Shown in pieces: positions 34,499 to 43,325 of a DNA stretch of 64,000 bases (position 1 is the stretch's first letter; each line of letters opens with the position of its first letter). The notes under the pieces were generated by a model, which searched no databases, was not told the DNA's origin, and saw only the letters and a program-made list of their open reading frames with translations. Source of the stretch: Acidobacteriaceae bacterium (GTDB taxonomy: Bacteria > Acidobacteriota > Terriglobia > Terriglobales > Acidobacteriaceae); the NCBI GenBank assembly GCA_003152695.1, contig PMAT01000084.1, positions 42,201 through 106,200 on the forward strand, written 5' to 3'. A program made the position numbers and the translations under genes.

Positions 34499-35737
34499 TT
34501 AAGTCTTAGATCCAAAGAGACTGAACAATCCACGCGACTCCTTGTCTGCTTTTTCCACACCCGGCTCATTCGCCATGAGCCGATCCGCCCAAGTATCGAA
34601 GGCCGCTGCCAGTTCCGACTTGCGATCGAGATCGATGGGGGTGCCCGCATTGATGGCGTTCACCACCAGGTCGTAATCGTTGGGTATTTTCACAGCAATC
34701 TGCCGATGCAGCGAGGATTCGATCTCCCGTTCACTCAGCGAATTCTTTCTGGAATAGCGGTTCAGCACGATATCGATACTGTCATCCGGATAGTGCAAGC
34801 TGGTCAGGTACTGGATCGAGCGAATGGCGTTATGGATGGCCGGCAGTTCGGGAGTGATAATGATGGACAGCCGATCCGATTGCCGGATGACCGCACAGGT
34901 GTCCTCGCTCAACCCAGGGGGACAATCGACGAGGACAAACTGATAGCTCTCCGCCAGAAACGCCAGCGTATGTTCGATGGCGTCCGAGGGAGTATTGGAA
35001 AACGCATGGATCGCTTCCGGGGAATCCAACACGTGCAATCCGCTGGGGTGCTGCAGCAAGAAGCCCTGCAGCAGGTCAGCATCCAGCCGATCCATGTTGT
35101 GGACCAGTTCATAAAAGCTGTATTGATGCCGGCCCATGCCCAGGCACAGGGCGAGATCGCCGAGCGCGGGATGTTGGTCCACCAGCAAGCACTTCTGATG
35201 CTGCCGTTGCGCCAGATTGAGCGCCAGATGCAATGCCAGGGAGGTAGTTCCCGCTCCTCCTTTGGCCCCCATCAGAGTGACCACATGACCTTTTTGTCCC
35301 GGCATCCGGCCCTGCTGCCGGGCCTCTATATGCGACAGGGCATCCGCTACCTGTTTCGCCTGGAACGGCTTTACCAGATACTCCGAACACCCGGCGCGCA
35401 TGGCGGCGATGATCTGGTCAGAATGAGGGTCGCTGGAAGCGGCAAAAATGCTTACGCTGCTATCGCAGCCGTCGCGAATCCGCTGGCTGGTGCGAGCGCT
35501 TTCCTCGCCCTCGTCAAAATTGATCACGCAGACGCGATGCTGAAACTCCTCCAGCAGCCGCATCACTTCGCGCGGGGTCACATGCCGATCGACGTTGTCC
35601 ACCACGTGGGCTCCCGGCGTTTGGGCAACCAAAGTCTCCAGGGTTTCCCGCGAGACCGGATCCAGATTTATGCCGAGGATGCCGATACGCCGCTCGGAGC
35701 TGCGCGAGCCTCTTATCGTTGCCTTGGAGTCAGCCAT
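34499..35737 (-). CDS. cpaE: CpaE/TadZ-like pilus localisation ATPase
   Basis: 412 residues. The N-terminus is a receiver-like domain (ILGINLDPVSRETLET, then VCVINFDEGEESARTS) which lacks a clear acceptor pair. The rest is a ParA/MinD-type P-loop ATPase with MGAKGGAGTTSLALHLAL, LLVDQHPALGDLAL and LVDCPPGLSEDTC. TadZ positions the pilus machine in the cell. 2 bases after the CpaC stop. Confidence 0.92.
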   Translation of the reverse strand: MADSKATIRGSRSSERRIGILGINLDPVSRETLETLVAQTPGAHVVDNVDRHVTPREVMRLLEEFQHRVCVINFDEGEESARTSQRIRDGCDSSVSIFAASSDPHSDQIIAAMRAGCSEYLVKPFQAKQVADALSHIEARQQGRMPGQKGHVVTLMGAKGGAGTTSLALHLALNLAQRQHQKCLLVDQHPALGDLALCLGMGRHQYSFYELVHNMDRLDADLLQGFLLQHPSGLHVLDSPEAIHAFSNTPSDAIEHTLAFLAESYQFVLVDCPPGLSEDTCAVIRQSDRLSIIITPELPAIHNAIRSIQYLTSLHYPDDSIDIVLNRYSRKNSLSEREIESSLHRQIAVKIPNDYDLVVNAINAGTPIDLDRKSELAAAFDTWADRLMANEPGVEKADKESRGLFSLFGSKT

Positions 35738-35739
35738 AG

Positions 35740-37344
35740 TTACTTGGTTCCTGGATTCTTAATAGTAGGATCCGGCAGCCCTTTATCGAACCCGCCTTTG
35801 TCAAGATATTGAACCGGCGGATTGACCTGCGGCTCCGAAGGCGGCAGCTGCCCCCTTACTGGATCCACAATGGTGGGCGTGACCAGTACCAGCAGTTCGG
35901 TGTTGGAGCGATTCGTACTTCTCGACCTGAAAAGCTGTCCCAGGATGGGGATGTCCCCGATCCCCGGAACCTTGCTGAGCAGGATGGTAGTGCGGTCGTC
36001 CAGCAGACCCGCGATGCCAAAGCTCTGGCCATCTTTGAGCTCGACCTCGGTTTCAGCACGCCGGGTGGAGATGGATGGCAGAATGAATCCCGCAATCGTC
36101 ACCGTGTTCGAGTAGTCGAGCGAGCTCACTTCGGGAGCAACTTTGAGCCGAATCACGCCGTCGTCCCCAATGGTCCCGGTAAACTCCAGCTTCACCCCAT
36201 AGGGTCTGAACTGGATGGTAATGATCGGAACCGTGCCGGCGGCACCACCCTGCACCACCGGGTAGGGAAACTCACCACCCGCCAGAAAATGTGCCGGCAT
36301 CCCACTGTAAGCCATCAAGTTGGGTTCAGCCAGGATTTGCAATATGTTTTTCTGCTGGAGCAGTTTGACCGTAGCGCCGAGGTTAATGTCGGGACGGAAG
36401 ATGAAAATATTCAAAAGATCCGACAGGCTAAATTGTGATATACCGGCAGTTTGCCCGGAGCCCGTCTGCTGTAGAGCAAGCGGGCCAAATTGCTGCGTGC
36501 CTAGGGTGCCAATCGTGTTGGTTGCGCCAGTGCTGAAGAGATTGAAGCCGAAAGCGCTCAGCTTGCTGCGGTCTGCTTCGGCGAAGCGCACCTTCAGCAT
36601 CACCTGTTTCTGGTGCGGCGGCGGCGCGATCAGCAAGCCATTGACCACTTCCTTGCCAAAGTTGCCAGCCATTTTCAGGATTTGATCCGCAACCACCGTG
36701 GTGGGCACGGTCCCGACCAGCATTATCTTTTCTCCCTCCGATCGCACATCTACGCCATTGTTCGGAAAGGACTGGTCCAGGGTATTACGCAACTGAGTTA
36801 CATCCAAATCGGCGTACACATCCAAGTTGCGGTTCTGTCCCGCCTCATCCCACAGCATTAGACTGCTGCCGCCAGGCGCCTTGGCCGTAACTACCAGTTC
36901 CCGAGGCGACGTCAGTACCGATTCGATGGCCGCGGGATTGCCCGTAAGCACGCGCTTGATTCGAGTCGGCGTGCGGATCAACAGCGAATGACCCACCATG
37001 ATATGGACACTCTCCGGCCCGGGCTCGCCTGCTGATGCTGGAGCGGCCTGGGGCGGCGGGGCTGAGGCCGGAGCCTGCGCCATGCTGGGCGCGAACGTCG
37101 CGGGCGGCTGCGGGCTTGTCGCCGGAGCCTGCTCCATGCTGGGCGCGGGCGGCTGTTGGCTAGTCGCCGGAGCCTGCTCCGCAGCTGGCGCTTGCTCAGC
37201 CGACGGCTGTTGGGCTGCGGCTACCAATGTAGCGAGGCAAAGTGCCGTACCTGTTAGCAGTACGATGGCCATGCTTTGCCACAAACGCTTTTCCTGGTTC
37301 GGTCTTTTCTGTCCCACGAGATGCTCCGTTCTGGTGCCTCTCAA
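35740..37344 (-). CDS. cpaC: Secretin CpaC/RcpA of the Tad pilus
   Basis: 534 residues. After a membrane signal (LWQSMAIVLLTGTALCLATL) comes a long Pro/Ala/Gln repeat region (APATSQQPPAPSMEQAPATS and similar), the BON/pilus-targeting part with LRNTLDQSFPNNGVDV, and the secretin core VMLKVRFAEADRSKLSAFGF, GEFPYPVVQGG and ELKDGQSFGIAGLLDD. It forms the outer membrane pore. The start overlaps the CpaB end by 4 bases. The Pro-rich repeats at 37040-37210 could vary in length. Confidence 0.94.
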   Translation of the reverse strand: MRGTRTEHLVGQKRPNQEKRLWQSMAIVLLTGTALCLATLVAAAQQPSAEQAPAAEQAPATSQQPPAPSMEQAPATSPQPPATFAPSMAQAPASAPPPQAAPASAGEPGPESVHIMVGHSLLIRTPTRIKRVLTGNPAAIESVLTSPRELVVTAKAPGGSSLMLWDEAGQNRNLDVYADLDVTQLRNTLDQSFPNNGVDVRSEGEKIMLVGTVPTTVVADQILKMAGNFGKEVVNGLLIAPPPHQKQVMLKVRFAEADRSKLSAFGFNLFSTGATNTIGTLGTQQFGPLALQQTGSGQTAGISQFSLSDLLNIFIFRPDINLGATVKLLQQKNILQILAEPNLMAYSGMPAHFLAGGEFPYPVVQGGAAGTVPIITIQFRPYGVKLEFTGTIGDDGVIRLKVAPEVSSLDYSNTVTIAGFILPSISTRRAETEVELKDGQSFGIAGLLDDRTTILLSKVPGIGDIPILGQLFRSRSTNRSNTELLVLVTPTIVDPVRGQLPPSEPQVNPPVQYLDKGGFDKGLPDPTIKNPGTK

Positions 37345-38117
37345 AACTTGACTACACCCTTCTTTGTACCATCGTATTGTTCAACCGTATATACATTCGG
37401 CGGCGGTTTGGGGGCCGCCGCTTTCTTGGCCACAAGTGGGGCCGGTTTGGCGAGACCTTGCAGGTCCCTCATGTCCACGGTGCGGGTCACCGGCTGGGCC
37501 TGATCGGAAGCATTCCGGAGAACGAACTGTACCGTCCCCTGGTTGCTGGCCAGTAAAAGCTTTTCCGCATCTTCCGGCGCCAGTAACACCGTCACCACCT
37601 TCACATTTTGCGGCTTGCCCTGCGGATCCGGTTGCAGCTTCTCGCCGGTGCTCAAAACCTCGACGTTCTGTAAAACGGTCGTGGTCACCGTGTTGTTGGT
37701 GCCCTCCGGGTGGAAGCTCACCAGCACATCCACGTGCGACCCGGGAAACAAAAATCCGGAGACATTGTTCAGCTCATTGGTGACCACAGCAACCGCACGC
37801 ATACCATCCGGAATCTTCGCCGTGAGGCCGACGGTGGCTCCTGGAGCTGCCAACAACGCGTCACGGATGGGTTCCTTCAGGGCGATGGGATACATCACAA
37901 CCCTACCGGTCACTTCTTCCGGCTTGTGGAAGGCCCCATCCAAGGGAGCGTTGCTCGGCCAGTCCATCAGCGTCAGGTCGCCAGCCGCCAACGGGGTTCC
38001 GGTGTCCAGCGGCTTGGCCGCGGCCACCACCTTGATGAGCGCTCCGCCACCATACTGCTGCTTAATGCGCTTGTATAGAAAATACGTTACCAGAACTGAA
38101 ACCATCAACGCTATCAA
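37341..38117 (-). CDS. cpaB: CpaB/RcpC pilus assembly protein
   Basis: 258 residues from TTG 38117. One N-terminal membrane helix (MVSVLVTYFLYKRI) is followed by an SAF domain (AAAKPLDTGTPLAAGDLTL) and PGATVGLTAKIPDGMRAVAV. CpaB binds the wall or secretin. Ten extra residues in frame upstream (TKTGRLGLAL) would complete a normal signal anchor. They are preceded by GGAGGTGA with ideal spacing, but the codon there is ACG (complement of 38145-38147). Either ACG is used or the start has been lost; the TadV stop lies in the same bases. Confidence 0.92.
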   Translation of the reverse strand: MIALMVSVLVTYFLYKRIKQQYGGGALIKVVAAAKPLDTGTPLAAGDLTLMDWPSNAPLDGAFHKPEEVTGRVVMYPIALKEPIRDALLAAPGATVGLTAKIPDGMRAVAVVTNELNNVSGFLFPGSHVDVLVSFHPEGTNNTVTTTVLQNVEVLSTGEKLQPDPQGKPQNVKVVTVLLAPEDAEKLLLASNQGTVQFVLRNASDQAQPVTRTVDMRDLQGLAKPAPLVAKKAAAPKPPPNVYTVEQYDGTKKGVVKF

Positions 38118-38150
38118 CAGAGCGAGACCTAAGCGACCAGTTTTCGTAAC

Positions 38151-38753
38151 TCACCTCCACCACATCAACAGCAACGCATACAGCGTTCCCGCCGCTATAG
38201 CCAATCCGTACGGCATGCGTAACGCCGTAGGATTGTCCAGATTCAATTCGGGATGGGCCTGCAAGCCGGCCCAAGCATGAAACCGTAGCACTGAGGCAAC
38301 GTTCCTGACGGTTGCCCACATCTGGCCGCGGTAAACCGCATAACCGATGGCCATCACTCCACCGCAAATGGCGGTTGCCAGCAGCACGACCACGGCATGC
38401 CCGGGACCCACCAGCGACCCGACCGCCGCCATTAACTTCACGTCACCCGCGCCCATGGCCCGCACCGCGTAAAACAGAAACATCACTCCGCCGGCCAGCA
38501 GCAATCCCGCGACTGCGCTGCCCAAGCCATTCAATCCAAACCGCCCGCCGCGCAGCAGTACGCCACGCAGCACCAGCCCCAGAACGATCCCAGGGTAGGT
38601 GAGTCGGTTCGGGATGCGACGCTGTCGCACATCAAAAACGGCGGCGATGATGGCCAGTGCCAGAGCGATAAGGAGAAGAGCGACATCTCGATGTTCATGG
38701 CCCATCATCGAAAAGCCAAACAACGAAAAAAGCCAAAACATGAAAGCCAACAA
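38151..38753 (-). CDS. tadV: Prepilin peptidase TadV/CpaA (A24 family)
   Basis: About 200 residues, six membrane helices. Catalytic aspartates are in FDVRQRRIPNRLTYPG and AMGAGDVKLMAAVG, as in type IV prepilin peptidases. It should process the two Flp pilins and the TadE-like proteins. The true start may be nearer 38705, because the first 15 codons overlap short AT-rich repeats (AAAGCCAAACAACGAAA). Confidence 0.88.
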   Translation of the reverse strand: MLAFMFWLFSLFGFSMMGHEHRDVALLLIALALAIIAAVFDVRQRRIPNRLTYPGIVLGLVLRGVLLRGGRFGLNGLGSAVAGLLLAGGVMFLFYAVRAMGAGDVKLMAAVGSLVGPGHAVVVLLATAICGGVMAIGYAVYRGQMWATVRNVASVLRFHAWAGLQAHPELNLDNPTALRMPYGLAIAAGTLYALLLMWWR

Positions 38754-38907
38754 CGAAAGTCAAAAATGGAAGCAAGCTACGAGGCTCACGATCCGCTCGT
38801 AGCCACACGCCCGGCCAGGCGCGTTCCCTGGGTCTTGCGTGCAGACGGCGCCAGTTGTTCCGGCCCCCCCTGCCTGCATAGCCTGCTTCCAACAGGCAAA
38901 ATGGTTG

Positions 38908-39072
38908 TTAACTGAGCTGGGACGCGATCTTGCTGAATTCGTTGTTAATCGCTTTGCCCAAGGTACCCATAATGACGACGGCGGACAGGGCAATCAAAAG
39001 CCCGATCAGCGCGTACTCGATCAGGTCCTGGCCCGACTCTTCCTTGTGCAGATTCTTCAACATGTTGATCAT
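38908..39072 (-). CDS. flp: Flp pilin, copy 1
   Basis: 54 residues starting MINMLKNLHKEESGQDLIEY, with AAAGGAGATC upstream. The prepilin cut is after SG, giving Q at +1 and E at +5, then ALIGLLIALSAVVIMG. It ends ASQLS. It is the major subunit of the Tad pilus. It differs from copy 2 mainly by Lys in LGKAINNEF. A TATAAT on the minus strand at 39226-39231 could be its promoter. Confidence 0.93.
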   Translation of the reverse strand: MINMLKNLHKEESGQDLIEYALIGLLIALSAVVIMGTLGKAINNEFSKIASQLS

Positions 39073-39663
39073 TTTGTGATCTCCTTTTTACGATTCGGTC
39101 TGCTACCCTGCCCCAGCGAGTCAAGAGTTTCCCCGAACCGCGAGGGCTTCGGACAGAGCGGCGCAACCGCAATGCAGGGTAGCAAGGACAATGTAGCAGC
39201 GAGAGCGCCAGGGAGCAAGGGAAAAATTATAAGAATCTAACCATCGTAATCCCGTTTTGGTGTCTGAGTTGGGTACTTAGTGAAGAAGTAACCTGTCAGC
39301 CGCAGCGGGACGGGTTGGGCGTGGCTGTCAGCGACAATTTCCCAAACTCGTAATCTCTTGTAGCACGTTTGCGCCAGAGAGTGTGGCACGGAAGAATCAG
39401 CGTCAGCCAACCTGGGAGGAATCCTCCCCATTCACCACAGAAATTGCGCTCTGTTGCCTAGTTGCAGAAAAGATCGCACAAAGTTGGATGGGTGTGCTGA
39501 CAACAGCACCATCTTCGTGGGGGGAAGCAGGCTACGAGGCTCACGATCCGCTCGCAGCCACACGCTCGGCCAAGCGCGTTCCCTGGGTCTTGCGTGCAGA
39601 CGGCGCCAACTGATCTGGCCCCCCTGCCTGCATAGCCTGCTTCCAACAGGCAAAATGGGGTTG

Positions 39664-39828
39664 TTAACTGAGCTGAGACGCGATCTTGCTGAACTCGTTG
39701 TTAATCGCTTGGCCCAGGGTGCCCATGATGACGACGGCGGACAGGGCAATCAAAAGCCCGATCAGCGCGTACTCGATCAGGTCCTGGCCCGACTCTTCCT
39801 TGTGCAGATTCTTCAACATGTTGATCAT
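39664..39828 (-). CDS. flp: Flp pilin, copy 2
   Basis: 54 residues, identical to copy 1 over the visible length except Gln in LGQAINNEF. The same GGAG-containing leader precedes the ATG at 39828. The reading frame open at 39951 is not the real start. Both copies look functional. Confidence 0.93.
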   Translation of the reverse strand: MINMLKNLHKEESGQDLIEYALIGLLIALSAVVIMGTLGQAINNEFSKIASQLS

Positions 39829-40222
39829 TTTGTGATCTCCTCTTTTACGATTCGGTCTGCTACCCTGCCCCAGCGAGTCAAGAGTTTCCCCGAACCGGGA
39901 GGGCTTCGGACAAAGCGGCGCAACCGCAATGTGGGGTAGCCGCGGCAGCATAGCATATAAAGAGGCGTTTAGGCGAGAAAAAAATACGAAAATTTTAACT
40001 AAGGTAATCGCTCCAAACGATTCTATCGCGTTACTTACTTAAGACGTAACCCGTCGGCCGCAGAAGGGTCTGTTGGAAATCCTGCTGTCCGCGAGCTTTT
40101 TTCCAACCGTATCAAGAACTGATTGAGTGAAACTAAGTTGATCACGTTTGGTTGTTGCAGTGGCAATCACTATGTCTTCTGCGCTATAAATACCATTAGC
40201 TCGGCTCGCCTAGGTCACAATA

Positions 40223-41767
40223 ATGGCAGATTCGCTGGTTGAAACCACGGCTCCGGCTACTACATCTGCGGCCCCGCCAATCGGGAAAGCACTCGACATG
40301 CAGCGCCGCAACTTCTTCCCCTTCCCCGTCCTGTGGTTTTCCCTCGTTGCACTAGAGATCTCGGTGCTCGCAGACCCGCGCATTGCGGAGGCCGATATCT
40401 GGTTTCACTTGCGCAACGCGCAGGAATTGCTCTCCAGGCACTCCTTCTTGCGTGCAGATTTTTACACCTTCACCACCGCGGGGGCGCCGCTACTGAATCA
40501 CGAGTGGCTTTCCGAACTGCCGTACTACTTTGCTTTCCAGGCCGCGGGTCTGCGTGGTTTGCTAGCGGTGTATCTGGTGCTTTTGTGGCTGATCTTCGCT
40601 GGGGTGTATTACCTGGCGCTGCGGCGGGGCGCGAATGCCGGCGACGCTGCCCTGGTCACCATGGCCGGAGTCGCACTCGGGTGCTATTCGTTTGGACCAC
40701 GAATGCTCCATTTTGGCTGGCTATGCCTGATCGTACTACTCCTGTTGCTGGAACGATTTCAGCAAACCGGCAAGGGCCTTTGGGTGCTGCCGCCTCTGTT
40801 TGGTCTGTGGATCAACTTGCACGGCTCCTGGGTATTCGGATTTGTCGTAATGGGGGCATATATCGTTTCCGGCCTGGTGGAAGGCCAGTGGAACAATGTA
40901 GTGGCCGAGCGCTGGACGCCGGTCCAACTCAGAAAACTTCTGCTAGCCTTCGCTGCCTCTGCGGTCGCGCTGTTGGCCAACCCCTACGGCTATAAGCTGG
41001 TATGGTACCCATTTGACGTCTACGCGTCTTATGACCAAAGGGCGATCCTCGACAGCGTGATCGAATGGCAATCGGTGAACTTCCACACCGGATGGGGCAA
41101 GCTGGTATTGTTCATGATCTTCGCCTTGCTCGGGACCGCGTGGTTCTCCCGCAAGCCTTGGAAGCTCTGTGACATCTTGCTAGCCACATTTGCGGTGTGG
41201 GCTTCGCTAAACCACCTGCGCTTTTTGCTGTTTGCTGCCATCATTCTGGTGCCGATTCTCGCCCCACGCCTGCGATTGTTTGGGCCTTACGATGCAAAGA
41301 AGGACAAGCCTTGGCTGAACCTGGCGATCACCGCAGCGATCGTTGCCATAATCGTGGGATCGTATCCGAGCGCCGCACAACTGCAGAACAATATAGACAG
41401 CCAGTTCCCCCGCGATGCCCTACGTTTTATACAACAGAGGCAGCTCACTGGCCGCCTGTTTAACTGGTACGACTTTGGCGGATATATCGAGTTTTATGCG
41501 CCCGCGATAAAAACTTTTGCCGATGGCCGAGCCGATATTTTCATGTATGACGGCGTCCTCAACGATTACATCAACATCAACACAATCGAGAGGCCTTTTG
41601 AGTTGCTGGACAAGTACAAGATTGACTACGTACTGTTTCCGGTGAACAAGCCCCTTACCTATGTGCTGGATCACAGCCCGGCATGGCACATGATTTATGA
41701 AGACAAAGTGGCGAAGCTTTATGAGAGAGTGCCTGCCGCGACGGCAACTTTGCGTGGCTCACTATGA
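40223..41767 (+). CDS. Polytopic GT-C-like membrane protein, paralogue 1
   Basis: 514 residues, about ten membrane helices in the first 370, then a soluble tail. The first loop has RIAEADIWFHLRNAQELLSRH, where the DxWxH pattern is that of GT-C-type transferases, and TFTTAGAPLLNHEWLSELPY. The tail contains SGRLFNWYDFGGYI-like GRLFNWYDFGGYIEFY and FADGRADIFMYDG. Paralogues lie at 41764, 49318 and 50849. It overlaps the next gene by ATGA. The donor and acceptor are unknown; lipid-linked sugars are usual for such enzymes. Confidence 0.78.
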   Translation: MADSLVETTAPATTSAAPPIGKALDMQRRNFFPFPVLWFSLVALEISVLADPRIAEADIWFHLRNAQELLSRHSFLRADFYTFTTAGAPLLNHEWLSELPYYFAFQAAGLRGLLAVYLVLLWLIFAGVYYLALRRGANAGDAALVTMAGVALGCYSFGPRMLHFGWLCLIVLLLLLERFQQTGKGLWVLPPLFGLWINLHGSWVFGFVVMGAYIVSGLVEGQWNNVVAERWTPVQLRKLLLAFAASAVALLANPYGYKLVWYPFDVYASYDQRAILDSVIEWQSVNFHTGWGKLVLFMIFALLGTAWFSRKPWKLCDILLATFAVWASLNHLRFLLFAAIILVPILAPRLRLFGPYDAKKDKPWLNLAITAAIVAIIVGSYPSAAQLQNNIDSQFPRDALRFIQQRQLTGRLFNWYDFGGYIEFYAPAIKTFADGRADIFMYDGVLNDYININTIERPFELLDKYKIDYVLFPVNKPLTYVLDHSPAWHMIYEDKVAKLYERVPAATATLRGSL

Positions 41768-43293
41768 CGACGGGAACCTCGGCCGAAAATGCTGGTTCAG
41801 CTACCACGTTTGCCATACTGTCACAGGCGGTACGCCACCGCAACTTGTTTCCCTTTCCCATTCTGTGGTTTTCCCTCGTCGCACTGGAAGTTTCGTTACT
41901 GGCAGGCGTCCGAATTGCGGATCAGGATATCTGGTTCCACCTACGCAATGCGCAGGAGCTTCTCACCAGGCACTCCTTCTTGCGTGCAGACTTTTACACC
42001 TTCACCACCGCGGGGGCGCCGCTGGTGAACTACGAATGGCTCTCGGAACTGCCGTACTACTTGGCTTTTCAGGCCGCGGGCCTGCGTGGCTTGGTAGCCG
42101 TGCAGCTGGTGCTTTTGTGGTTGATCTTCGCCGGGGTGTATTACCTGGCGCTGCGGCGGGGCGCGAATGCCGGCGACGCGGCCCTGGTCACCATGGCTGG
42201 AGTCGCACTCGGGTGTTATTCTTTCGGGCCACGGATGCTCCATTTTGGCTGGCTATGCCTGATGGTCCTGTTCCTCGTGCTGGAACGATTTCAGCAAACC
42301 GGCAAGGGCCTTTGGGTGCTACCGCCGCTGTTCACTCTATGGATCAACCTGCACGGTTCCTGGGTCTTCGGCTTTGTCGTAATGGGCATATACGTCGTCT
42401 CCAGCCTGGTGGAAGGCCAGTGGAACAATGTAGTGGCCGAGCGCTGGACGCCGGTCCAACTCAGAAAACTTCTGCTAATCTTCGCCGCCTCTGTGGGTTC
42501 GCTCTTTGTCAATCCTTACGGCTACAAACTGGTGTGGTATCCGTTCGATCTTTTGTTCCGTCAGAAGGTGTACCTCGATAGCATGGGCGAGTGGGTGTCC
42601 GTGAACTTCCACACCGGATGGGGCAAGCTGGCATTGTTCATGATCTTCGCCTTGCTCGGGACCGCGTGGTTCTCCCGCAAGCCCTGGAAGCTCTGCGACA
42701 TCTTGCTAGCCACATTTGCGGTGTGGGCTTCGCTAAACCATCTGCGCTTTTTGCTGTTTGCTGCCATCATTCTGGTGCCGATTCTCGCCCCACGTCTGCG
42801 ATTGTTTCCCCCTTACGACGCGGAGAAGGACAAACCCTGGCTGAACCTGGCGATCACCGCAGCGGTCGTTGCCATAATCGTGGGATCGTATCCGAGCGCC
42901 GCACAACTGCAGAACAATATAGACAGCCAGTTCCCCCGCGATGCCCTGCATTTTATACAACAGAGGCAGCTCACTGGCCGCCTGTTTAACTGGTACGACT
43001 TTGGCGGATATGTCGAGTTTTATGCGCCCGCGATAAAGACCTTCGCCGACGGCCGCACCGATATTTTTGCTTACAACGGGGTTCTAAACGACTACATCAA
43101 GATCAATGCAATCGAGAGCTCCTTTGAGTTGCTCGATAAATACAAAATTGACTACGTGCTGTTCCCCGTCGACACGCGGCTCACCTATGTGCTGGCTCAC
43201 AGCCCGGAATGGCACACGATTTATGAAGACAAAGTGGTGAAGCTTTTCGAGAGAGCACCTGTGGCGGCACCTTTAAAAACACAGTTGAACTAA
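41764..43293 (+). CDS. Polytopic GT-C-like membrane protein, paralogue 2
   Basis: 509 residues. Close to paralogue 1, with long nearly identical DNA stretches (for example 42601-43008 against 41076-41480) and a divergent piece where it reads LLFRQKVYLDSMGEW. It keeps DQDIWFHLRNAQELLTRH and TFADGRTDIFAYNG. Its ATG overlaps the stop of paralogue 1, so translation is coupled. Confidence 0.78.
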   Translation: MTTGTSAENAGSATTFAILSQAVRHRNLFPFPILWFSLVALEVSLLAGVRIADQDIWFHLRNAQELLTRHSFLRADFYTFTTAGAPLVNYEWLSELPYYLAFQAAGLRGLVAVQLVLLWLIFAGVYYLALRRGANAGDAALVTMAGVALGCYSFGPRMLHFGWLCLMVLFLVLERFQQTGKGLWVLPPLFTLWINLHGSWVFGFVVMGIYVVSSLVEGQWNNVVAERWTPVQLRKLLLIFAASVGSLFVNPYGYKLVWYPFDLLFRQKVYLDSMGEWVSVNFHTGWGKLALFMIFALLGTAWFSRKPWKLCDILLATFAVWASLNHLRFLLFAAIILVPILAPRLRLFPPYDAEKDKPWLNLAITAAVVAIIVGSYPSAAQLQNNIDSQFPRDALHFIQQRQLTGRLFNWYDFGGYVEFYAPAIKTFADGRTDIFAYNGVLNDYIKINAIESSFELLDKYKIDYVLFPVDTRLTYVLAHSPEWHTIYEDKVVKLFERAPVAAPLKTQLN

Positions 43294-43325
43294 GGTTAGA
43301 CCTAACCGCCGGTTTCCGGAGGCAA

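Larger units (their letters stand above)
38766..40075. repeat. Tandem duplication that carries the Flp pilin gene
   Basis: Two blocks of about 540 bases, near 38766-39330 and 39534-40075, share the pilin gene, its downstream stretch (TACGAGGCTCACGATCCGCT, then GCCTGCATAGCCTGCTTCCA) and upstream motifs such as GTAACC/CGTCGGCCGCAG. Identity is highest in the pilin and downstream part. Each copy is a full transcription unit. The gaps outside the pilin genes hold no other supported feature. Confidence 0.8.

Noticed and set aside
32892-35812. Long plus-strand frames (32892-34199 and 34490-35812) opposite the Tad operon
   Set aside because: They lie antisense to clear CpaF, TadB and CpaE genes and their products show no family motifs; they come from codon bias of the real genes.
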